From positions 1-29,027 of IMG/VR virus record IMGVR_UViG_3300007871_000003: a stretch of 29,027 bases of DNA; one strand, 5' to 3'. Source of the DNA: a virus. Below, piece after piece: positions 24,306 through 29,027 of this stretch (its first letter is position 1; each line of letters starts with the position of its first letter). A program made the translations under genes and the position numbers. The notes below the pieces were generated by a model, which was not told where the DNA came from, ran no database searches, and saw only the letters and a program-made list of their open reading frames with translations.

Positions 24306-24487
24306 ACATCTACCTCCCTAAGAGGTCTCTTCTTAATAGCTGCCATGATATCAAGATCAGTTTGATCTCTCATAGAAGGAGAATCTAAGATCTCTACCAG
24401 ACGATCTAGACGTTTACGAGCTTTATGGTTATCTTTCATAGTATGTCTATTTAATTCAGGTTTTATATTTGATTTTAGTTTAGTCAT
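24302..24487 (-). CDS. Small hypothetical basic protein, 61 aa
   Basis: A basic, helical product (MTKLKSNIKPELNRHTMKDN, then RKRLDRLVEIL) with no identified family, sitting between the terminase small subunit candidate and the 50-aa gene. An alternative start is the internal Met at residue 17, which would leave 45 residues. The stop overlaps the next start. Possibly a terminase-associated DNA-binding factor by context only. Confidence 0.55.
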   Translation of the reverse strand: MTKLKSNIKPELNRHTMKDNHKARKRLDRLVEILDSPSMRDQTDLDIMAAIKKRPLREVDV

Positions 24488-24514
24488 AACTCTCTATAAG
24501 AGAGCACTACAATA

Positions 24515-25126
24515 TCAGAGGGAATCTAATAGTGTATTATTCTCTAGTATGTTAGGTTGAGGTGTAGGTTCTTCTACTGGTGCTTCTGATTCAGGTGGTG
24601 CATCTAAGTAAGCCTCTGGATGAGGACTCTCTATGCTCTTAAGTAATTCATTAGATTGTATAGTTGTTAGATCCTGATCTCCAGCTTTAACAACTTGATT
24701 AACTATGTTAGTAGTAAATTGTTGCACAATCTGAGTAGGCATAGTTATCTCTACTATATTCTGCTGTGCAATAATTGATTCTTTAGAGTCTGTGCCGCGT
24801 CTCTTAGCTTCATTAACTACTTTCAATGCTCTCATTATATCAAGGGGCTTGAAGAGAAGAGATGTAGAGTTCTTTAATCTAGCTAAGAGAGTATCTTCTA
24901 ATCCATCATATTTAGCATCTCTCTCAGTGTGCTTAGTTAGAGCTTCATACTTCCGCCGCGTAACTTCTGCTGCGAAGTCTCTATCAGATAGGAGTTGTGA
25001 GATATAAGATGGAGTTACACCTAAAGCAGACGCAACAGACTCCTGAGGAACACCTGAACCAAGAAGCTCAAGTGCACGCCCAGAGGTAGTTCCATGTGCT
25101 ATCATAGTATCTACTGCTACACTCAT
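24515..25126 (-). CDS. terS: Terminase small subunit candidate (helix-turn-helix)
   Basis: 203 residues. Residues about 17-48 form a helix-turn-helix (GVPQESVASALGVTPSYISQLL), as in small terminase subunits that recognise the packaging site. The rest has a long helical middle and a Pro/Glu-rich C-terminal tail, which often contacts the large subunit. It is the first gene of the late operon and lies two small genes before terL, the standard order. No other DNA-binding annotation fits as well, but a transcriptional regulator cannot be excluded. A strong ribosome site (GGAGGAC) precedes the ATG. Confidence 0.75.
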   Translation of the reverse strand: MSVAVDTMIAHGTTSGRALELLGSGVPQESVASALGVTPSYISQLLSDRDFAAEVTRRKYEALTKHTERDAKYDGLEDTLLARLKNSTSLLFKPLDIMRALKVVNEAKRRGTDSKESIIAQQNIVEITMPTQIVQQFTTNIVNQVVKAGDQDLTTIQSNELLKSIESPHPEAYLDAPPESEAPVEEPTPQPNILENNTLLDSL

Positions 25127-25158
25127 AAGAGTCCTCCACTTCTACAATAATACTAACT

Positions 25159-25187
25159 ATTATACGCCTATGTGATGAAAGAGGCAA
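25159..25187 (-). promoter_or_regulatory. Late operon promoter candidate (sigma-70 type)
   Basis: Read on the minus strand, TTGCCT (25187-25182) is followed by a 17-base spacer and a perfect TATAAT (25164-25159). Transcription would start near 25152, about 26 bases before the terminase small subunit ATG, which is preceded by GGAGGAC. The -35 matches the consensus at only the first three positions. Confidence 0.6.
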
Positions 25188-25313
25188 GCACGCAAGAGAG
25201 GGATCTTATGTATCTCCTATCTCCTATGTAATACACAAGAGTAAGGAGAGACCTCTCATAAAAAAGTTTAGAGATTTGTGGGAGCTTCAATAGGAATACC
25301 AATGTCACAGATC

Positions 25314-25343
25314 AAAAAAGGCTTCTATCCCCCCTCCTTTTTT
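25314..25343. repeat. Inverted repeat AAAAAAGG/CCTTTTTT
   Basis: An 8-bp perfect inverted repeat with a 14-base pyrimidine-rich loop, inside the divergent region. It resembles a terminator in both directions but follows no gene, so it may instead be a regulator site or a block against read-through. Confidence 0.5.
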
Positions 25344-25363
25344 CTACAGCTAAGATATACATT

Positions 25364-25369
25364 TATAAT
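25364..25369 (+). promoter_or_regulatory. Possible -10 box for the 247-aa gene
   Basis: A perfect TATAAT in the plus direction, about 137 bases before the ATG at 25506. The expected -35 position (25341-25346, TTTCTA) is poor, so this is only a candidate. Confidence 0.25.
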
Positions 25370-25485
25370 AGTTAGATAACTTAGATATGTAATTAAATGT
25401 AATAGGAGTGCGAAAGCAGTAGATATATTGAGTCGAGTGTGCTATTGTTTCTACTCAGGCGCAATACTGTGACCTGATTTAATCA

Positions 25486-25497
25486 ACCTATAAAGGT
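25486..25497 (+). promoter_or_regulatory. Shared leader: ribosome site inside an inverted repeat (247-aa gene)
   Basis: ACCTATAAAGGT: the AGGT ribosome site is complementary to ACCT upstream. The same AACCTAT...AGGTAT arrangement precedes the genes at 27507 and 28179. Suggests the start region can be partly masked. Confidence 0.55.
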
Positions 25498-25505
25498 ATA
25501 TTGAT

Positions 25506-26249
25506 ATGAATACAGATACACATACAACTAGTGCAACACCTGTCACTCCTCGTCAGCTCCTTACACGCGGGACTAACGTAGACGGTGATTATACATTCAT
25601 GCCCTATAGCCCAAAAGCACCCGTAACAGCGCCACAGGGCTATAGAGTAGCTAAAGTTATGTATAAGACTAACACGAAAACAGGAACTATCGCGGGTGAG
25701 AATAGCTGCGTTATAGTCCCTGTTATAGAGTCTGAAGTAGTGACTGCTAATATGGATAGACTGACTAAGCATGTCATTAATATGCTGGAAGCTGAGCAGG
25801 ATAAGATTGTGAAGGGTATACATACCAGTACTGATAATGAGGTAGTAGATAGGAATGCTATCACACTGGATGCAATCATAACTGCCTTAGAAGCTGAATC
25901 TGTTTCAGGCAGGCTTAATAAGGAACAAATAGAACAATGGTTTACTGCTCATGTTCAAGATAACTTAGCTATTCTATTCGCTGATAAGCTTGGCTGTGAA
26001 TTAACTGCTCTTGATGCGCCTAATAGTAAGCTGTCATTAACTGTTAAGGTTTATAAGGATATGCTTTCTAAGCTTGCAAGTAACACGACTGTTTATCAAC
26101 CTGAACAGGCAGAGAAATTGTTGCAAGCTGTGAATGTAACTTGTGAGGATGAAGCAAGTAAACAAGATGTAGTAACAATCAAGCTTACTGATAAGCTGAA
26201 TAAAATGATTAAACCTGTTAATGCTGAGGAGTTGCTTGGATTACTCTAA
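25506..26249 (+). CDS. Conserved-looking phage protein of unknown function, 247 aa
   Basis: A single-gene unit, read rightward from the divergent region and ending at its own terminator. The N-terminal 90 residues are strand-rich (LLTRGTNVDGDYTFMPYSP, then GYRVAKVMYKTNTKTG and SCVIVPVIE), followed by a helical part (about 85-220). It has more CGT/CGC and CTG codons than its neighbours, where AGA and CTT/CTA dominate. I do not recognise the family by name. The position next to the late promoter region and its own terminator suggest strong separate expression. Not a known helicase, polymerase or regulator. Confidence 0.75.
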   Translation: MNTDTHTTSATPVTPRQLLTRGTNVDGDYTFMPYSPKAPVTAPQGYRVAKVMYKTNTKTGTIAGENSCVIVPVIESEVVTANMDRLTKHVINMLEAEQDKIVKGIHTSTDNEVVDRNAITLDAIITALEAESVSGRLNKEQIEQWFTAHVQDNLAILFADKLGCELTALDAPNSKLSLTVKVYKDMLSKLASNTTVYQPEQAEKLLQAVNVTCEDEASKQDVVTIKLTDKLNKMIKPVNAEELLGLL

Positions 26250-26280
26250 AGTATTAATTAGTTAATCAAGCTTTAAAATT

Positions 26281-26308
26281 AGCCCTGCTTTCGAGTGGGG
26301 CTTTTTTT
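26281..26308 (+). terminator. Intrinsic terminator after the 247-aa gene
   Basis: AGCCC (26281-26285) pairs with GGGCT (26298-26302); the stem continues with two G-T pairs and a CT/AG pair closed by a TTCG tetraloop. Seven T bases follow. A textbook rho-independent terminator 31 bases past the stop. Confidence 0.92.
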
Positions 26309-26533
26309 CGTCTATCATTTATGAATGATTAATAGCTTAGAATGATTACTTACTTGTTAAGTGTGAATGATTGTAAGCTTGTTTACGCTGTTATTAGATT
26401 GAATTGATAGTTTAGCATTAGTTATGAATAAAGATTGCTTAGAAGTGATTAGAGAAAGAATGAGTTTAGATAGTTATTTCAGTTATAACAGCTTAATTCT
26501 GTAATATCTCCAAGGTTTAATGATTAGCTTATT

Positions 26534-26573
26534 TGTCATATTGTCATAAAAAACCAAAAATGACATTTGTCAT
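26534..26573. repeat. TGTCAT box cluster 1
   Basis: TTGTCATA occurs twice in direct tandem (26533-26540 and 26541-26548), then ATGACATTTGTCAT (26560-26573) forms an inverted pair. Four TGTCAT/ATGACA boxes in 40 bases look like binding sites for a regulator or initiator. Confidence 0.7.
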
Positions 26574-26815
26574 ACCCCCTCTGTGTCTCTATATCCGATT
26601 CTTTGTATATTCTATATCTATCTTCTTCTATTGTATATTTCTATCTAAGCTATCTATTTATCTCTCTTTATTAGTATGTATGTTCTGTGTTATTTTTAAA
26701 TAATATACACCCTTTAATATACTTCTATCCAGATTCACTATAGGTAGCTAGTTAGCTATTATAGGAGTTAGTTAGAGAGAATCCCCGGAATCGGACACAG
26801 ACACACAGGGAGGGT

Positions 26816-26838
26816 ATGACAATTGTCACTTATGTCAT
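26816..26838. repeat. TGTCAT box cluster 2 with TGACAATTGTCA palindrome
   Basis: A perfect 12-bp palindrome TGACAATTGTCA (26817-26828), followed by TATGTCATT (box 26833-26838). It lies about 60 bases upstream of the promoter at 26899 and 150 before the next gene. Confidence 0.7.
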
Positions 26839-26898
26839 TTTTAGCCAATACTCTAAATAAGCTGTTATTTTCTTTTGTATCTAACATTAAATTAATAC

Positions 26899-26929
26899 TT
26901 GACATGATAGGAGTCTATGTTATTATAAT
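26899..26929 (+). promoter_or_regulatory. Early promoter candidate for the 135-aa gene
   Basis: Perfect TTGACA (26899-26904) and perfect TATAAT (26924-26929) with a 19-base spacer, slightly long. The spacer contains ATAGGAGTCTAT (26907-26918), and a near copy, ATAGGAATCTAT, lies over the ribosome site (26951-26962). A TGACAT box also overlaps the -35. Confidence 0.7.
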
Positions 26930-26967
26930 GAGTCTAATAAAATCAACAACATAGGAATCTATCTACC

Positions 26968-27375
26968 ATGCCTAGCTCAGTACCTAAGTATAGACCTGCT
27001 TTCTCAGGTTCAGAGATAATGGAATTACATCATTATCTTAATAAACTACCTAAAGAACTCATACGAGAACAGAGTTTATATAAGAAACTTCTCTCTAAGA
27101 TAGTACTCTTAGCACTTAAGATAGATATGGGAGAAGCTTCAGCATCTTATACTATGACACCTAAGACTTCTCTTATGGAACAGTTAGGTGGATCTACTGA
27201 AGACTTTCCTAATCCACTCTTAGCTAAGACTACTAACTATACTAAGTATATAGCTACTCCAGGAGACTGTACTGAGGAAGAGATCTTAGATGCATTAGAA
27301 TATAAAGAGTATACTCTTAAAGAGAAGCTTACTGAAGAAGAGAGAGATCTTATAGATAAGTCATGGGGAATGTAA
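26968..27375 (+). CDS. Hypothetical early protein, 135 aa
   Basis: First gene of the right-hand module after a sigma-70-like promoter. Mostly helical (EIMELHHYLNKLPKELIREQ, then LYKKLLSKIVLLALKI) with an acidic C-terminal half (TEEEILDALEYKEYTLKEKLTEEE). No membrane segment or zinc motif. ATAGGA precedes the start. Small acidic-helical early proteins often modify host functions, but nothing specific can be stated. Confidence 0.7.
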   Translation: MPSSVPKYRPAFSGSEIMELHHYLNKLPKELIREQSLYKKLLSKIVLLALKIDMGEASASYTMTPKTSLMEQLGGSTEDFPNPLLAKTTNYTKYIATPGDCTEEEILDALEYKEYTLKEKLTEEERDLIDKSWGM

Positions 27376-27402
27376 GAGTTTATATAAGAAGTTCAATAGT
27401 TC

Positions 27403-27431
27403 TTGACATACTATATAGACTGTGATATGCT
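27403..27431 (+). promoter_or_regulatory. Early promoter candidate for the 73-aa gene cluster
   Basis: TTGACA (27403-27408), 17-base spacer, TATGCT (27426-27431): close to the sigma-70 consensus at ideal spacing. Transcription would begin near 27438, in a leader of about 70 bases before the ATG at 27507. Confidence 0.75.
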
Positions 27432-27438
27432 CACTAGA

Positions 27439-27459
27439 TGTGGAAGAATAACGCCCACA
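27439..27459 (+). other. Possible 5'-end hairpin of the early transcript
   Basis: TGTGG (27439-27443) can pair with CCACA (27455-27459) around an 11-base loop, exactly where the promoter above would start its RNA. Short stem, so low certainty; such hairpins can protect the 5' end from decay. Confidence 0.35.
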
Positions 27460-27485
27460 GAACTTGTAAGCTTTCTAAACTACTA

Positions 27486-27499
27486 ACCTATTAAAAGGT
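27486..27499 (+). promoter_or_regulatory. Shared leader: ribosome site inside an inverted repeat (73-aa gene)
   Basis: ACCTATTAAAAGGT, with AGGT as the ribosome site and ACCT as its complement. Matches the leaders before 25506 and 28179. Confidence 0.55.
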
Positions 27500-27506
27500 A
27501 TAAACT

Positions 27507-27728
27507 ATGATCTATACAGAATTCATGTCTATCTATGATCCAGCCTATAAGTGCTATGCTGTACATACAGATCCTAAGACACTTATTATAGAGAGAGATC
27601 TTATATTAGACTCTCCTCATTTCAGCCTTTCTAATGAACCTTACATACAAATTAATAATTTTCACAGTGCTGTATATCTTAGAGACATTACAGATATTAT
27701 TGTAACTAAGATGAAGGGGGTAGCTTAA
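27507..27728 (+). CDS. Hypothetical early protein, 73 aa
   Basis: A small, mixed alpha/beta product: MIYTEFMSIYDPAYKCYAVH, an IIERDLIL strand, and a closing YLRDITDIIVTK segment. Its stop is one base from the next start, so the two are coupled. No family recognised. Confidence 0.65.
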   Translation: MIYTEFMSIYDPAYKCYAVHTDPKTLIIERDLILDSPHFSLSNEPYIQINNFHSAVYLRDITDIIVTKMKGVA

Positions 27729-27729
27729 G

Positions 27730-28152
27730 ATGACTGACACATCTGATACTTATAACTATCGTAGATACTGTGCACTAAGGAGAGAAACTACTCTAATGAA
27801 TGAGCGTAATGATTGCTCTGTTAAAGCTATAGCTATGATTTATGACTATGATTATATAGACGCTCATATGCTTCTAACTAACTTAGGTCGTAAATATAGA
27901 CATGGCTTTGATGTAGACTTAGCTATTAAGTATTTAGGTAGAGCTAGTAAGAAACAGTATGTTAGACAACCTAATAAGAGTAAGTACACAGTAAAGACTA
28001 TAGCTAATACTATACCAGTAGGTAAGTATCTAGTCTTTACATCTGGTCATGTATTAGCTTGTATCAATGGTAAGATATATGACTGGACAGAAGATAGAAA
28101 GCATAGAGTCACCTACATTATAGAAATAGACTCTATGATGGACTTCCTTTAA
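27730..28152 (+). CDS. Papain-like cysteine peptidase candidate (phage accessory family)
   Basis: 140 residues. A catalytic-type pattern is visible: ERNDCSVKAIAM (Cys29 at the start of a helix), then about 78 residues later SGHVLACING (His107) and KIYDWTED (Asp118). A Cys helix followed by His and Asp on strands is the layout of the papain/NlpC-type fold, and short phage proteins with NDC...GH...YD occur in many phage genomes. Activity is inferred from these residues; it could be a non-catalytic relative. The AAGGGGG ribosome site is at the end of the preceding gene. Target unknown; may act on host proteins or be a regulator. Confidence 0.65.
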   Translation: MTDTSDTYNYRRYCALRRETTLMNERNDCSVKAIAMIYDYDYIDAHMLLTNLGRKYRHGFDVDLAIKYLGRASKKQYVRQPNKSKYTVKTIANTIPVGKYLVFTSGHVLACINGKIYDWTEDRKHRVTYIIEIDSMMDFL

Positions 28153-28159
28153 ACACATA

Positions 28160-28171
28160 ACCTATATAGGT
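28160..28171 (+). promoter_or_regulatory. Shared leader: perfect ACCTATATAGGT palindrome (DUF6011 gene)
   Basis: A perfect 12-base palindrome covering the AGG ribosome site, eight bases before the ATG at 28179. The strongest of the three shared leaders. Confidence 0.6.
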
Positions 28172-28178
28172 ATACATA

Positions 28179-28880
28179 ATGAACACAACAGTAAACTATC
28201 ACATAGCAGCTAATAAGACTATCCTACAGCTTATGCGTAAAGCTAACGAATCAATAAAGTATCCTAAGATAAGACTTAATGGTGGGTATGTATTATCCTT
28301 AGCAGGTAATAAATCTAAGTATAAAGGCTCTATTAATATAACAGATGGCCAACCTTATGGAGCTAATATCTGGTATGGTAGAATCAATACTAATGGTAAA
28401 CTTACTTATCCTAGATTCTTAAGTGAGGATTCTAAAGATCTATTAGAAGATGAGCTTATTGAGTTCTCTAAAGATCCAGCTAAATACGCTACACTCTATG
28501 GTAAACTACATAGCTCTTGTATGTTCTGTGGTAAAGAACTAACTAACCAACAGAGTATAGCTGTAGGATATGGGCCTATATGTGCAGGAAAGTATGGTCT
28601 ACCACATGGTGAGTTATCTAAGGTAGATGCTTATGAAGGTTCTCATGCTCAGATAGATATGTTAGATCTTACAGATCATGAAGCTACTATGAATGATATA
28701 AAACCAGATGAAAGTGAACGTATATCTATGGCTGCTTACTCTGGTATATCTACATGCTGTGAAGAGATGCTTACAGATAAACAGTATGCTGAGTTATATA
28801 AAGAACTAGAAAAGCATACAGATAACGTAGAAGTTAAATATCATATGATGGTCGATGCATTAGTAGAGTATACTCTTTAA
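28179..28880 (+). CDS. DUF6011-domain zinc protein, 233 aa
   Basis: Residues 114-142 contain the DUF6011 zinc motif: CMFCGKELTNQQSIAVGYGP and then ICAGKYGLP (Cys114, Cys117, Cys135, perhaps His143). Phage proteins with this motif usually carry an N-terminal beta domain as here (residues about 28-80, with RLNGGYVLSLAGN, KYKGSINITDG and YGRIN), which may bind nucleic acid or a partner. The C-terminal third is acidic and helical with another CC pair (STCCEEML). Function is not established in the family. In the early module with the peptidase-like gene. Confidence 0.8.
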   Translation: MNTTVNYHIAANKTILQLMRKANESIKYPKIRLNGGYVLSLAGNKSKYKGSINITDGQPYGANIWYGRINTNGKLTYPRFLSEDSKDLLEDELIEFSKDPAKYATLYGKLHSSCMFCGKELTNQQSIAVGYGPICAGKYGLPHGELSKVDAYEGSHAQIDMLDLTDHEATMNDIKPDESERISMAAYSGISTCCEEMLTDKQYAELYKELEKHTDNVEVKYHMMVDALVEYTL

Positions 28881-28892
28881 AAGTATTTAGCT

Positions 28893-28942
28893 TATAAGAC
28901 ATAGCATACAACTGTGTCTTATGAGATAGGAACTTCCCTATC
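28893..28942 (+). other. Two tandem hairpins in the leader of the last gene
   Basis: Hairpin 1: 12-bp stem TATAAGACATAG (28893-28904) with CTGTGTCTTATG (28912-28923), two G-T pairs, 7-base loop. Hairpin 2: GATAGG (28925-28930) with CCTATC (28937-28942). No T-run follows, so these are not ordinary terminators; they may be RNase III processing sites or a regulatory RNA structure. They lie 36-85 bases before the ATG at 28978. Confidence 0.55.
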
Positions 28943-28977
28943 ATACAATCAATCAATCCTAACATAGGAATATTACA

Positions 28978-29027
28978 ATGCCATATAAATCACAATCTAT
29001 AATACATAATGTATATAATCTAACATC
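28978..29027 (+). CDS. Partial gene at the right edge
   Basis: ATG after AACATAGGAATATTACA, the same leader type as the 135-aa gene (CAACATAGGAAT). Sixteen codons, starting MPYKSQSIIHNVYNLT, before the window ends. The product cannot be identified. Confidence 0.6.
   Translation, partial: MPYKSQSIIHNVYNLT

Larger units (their letters stand above)
25127..25505. other. Divergent intergenic region, about 380 bases
   Basis: Separates the leftward late operon from the rightward 247-aa gene. It holds a convincing minus-strand promoter (25159-25187), a weak plus-strand one, and an AAAAAAGG/CCTTTTTT inverted repeat. No ORF above about 20 codons was seen, and no tRNA. It is probably the main regulatory switch point for both modules and may also contain packaging or origin signals, which cannot be told from the sequence. 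Confidence 0.7.
26309..26898. other. Long non-coding region, AT-rich with repeated boxes
   Basis: About 590 bases with no credible ORF. It contains three GAATGATT copies (26323-26330, 26340-26347, 26365-26372), a pyrimidine/TATCT-rich run around 26600-26675, two clusters of TGTCAT/ATGACA boxes (listed separately), and a short GC-richer patch near 26780-26812. The mix of AT-richness and repeats suits a replication origin or control region, but that is inferred. Confidence 0.65.

Noticed and set aside
25314-25343. Inverted repeat in the divergent region as a real terminator
   Set aside because: No gene ends before it in either direction; kept only as an inverted repeat of unknown role.
25488-25879. 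Two minus-strand open frames opposite the 247-aa gene
   Set aside because: Both lie inside a coding gene with a clear leader and terminator; no ribosome site and no family pattern.
26736-26744. CACTATAGG, like the core of a T7 RNA polymerase promoter
   Set aside because: Only nine bases match; the upstream TAATACGACT part is absent and no single-subunit RNA polymerase gene is seen in the window.
28893-28942. tRNA-like fold in the leader of the last gene
   Set aside because: The 12-bp stem is too long for a tRNA arm, there is no acceptor stem pairing and no T-loop sequence.
1-29027. Integrase, repressor, CRISPR array, insertion sequence or tRNA
   Set aside because: None were found on either strand by reading; there is no spaced array of identical repeats and no recombinase motif.

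Overview
The window is a piece of a tailed double-stranded DNA phage genome. The genes are tightly packed with almost no spacing, many stops and starts overlap (ATGA or TAATG), and there is a complete head-morphogenesis block. No integrase, repressor, tRNA, rRNA, CRISPR array or insertion sequence was seen. The DNA is AT-rich. The gene set (portal of about 677 aa, short connector proteins, a beta-rich hub-like protein, and very large internal proteins of 758 and 1706 aa, with no tape measure, tail tube or sheath) points to a short-tailed (podovirus-type) virion. A signal-peptide protein fits a Gram-negative host. The host and closest phage genus cannot be named from sequence alone.

Layout. 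(1) 1-2854, plus strand: the end of a replication/accessory module. It holds the C-terminal part of a DUF3987-type primase/helicase-like protein, a small zinc-finger protein, several short unknown proteins, a protein ending in an SSB-like acidic tail, and a DUF2829/Tad2-like protein that may counter Thoeris or related nucleotide-signalling defences. A strong hairpin terminator (2878-2924) closes it where two transcription units converge. (2) 25126 down to 2942, minus strand: one long late operon. In transcription order it encodes a terminase small subunit candidate, two tiny genes, terminase large subunit, portal, a small protein, scaffold, decoration-like protein, major capsid protein (followed by a terminator hairpin), a conserved head protein, head-tail adaptor, several beta-rich proteins, two small membrane-associated proteins, a tail hub/stabilisation-like protein, three likely internal/ejection proteins, a secreted Fn3-like protein and a small FlbD-like protein. 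(3) 25506-29027, plus strand: a second, probably early module. It has an isolated 247-aa gene with its own terminator, a 718-base non-coding region rich in TGTCAT/ATGACA boxes, two sigma-70-like promoters, and small genes including a papain-like cysteine peptidase candidate and a DUF6011 zinc protein.

How it fits together. The divergent region 25127-25505 probably launches the late operon leftward and the early module rightward. The early promoters match host sigma-70 consensus, so host RNA polymerase is likely used. Several early genes share an AACCTAT...AGGT leader in which the ribosome-binding site lies in a small inverted repeat, suggesting common translational control.

The parts most worth following up are the Tad2-like protein with its extra C-terminal domain, the SSB-tail protein, the shared leaders, the TGTCAT box cluster, and the signal-peptide protein at the end of the late operon. 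Functions of most small genes remain unknown.
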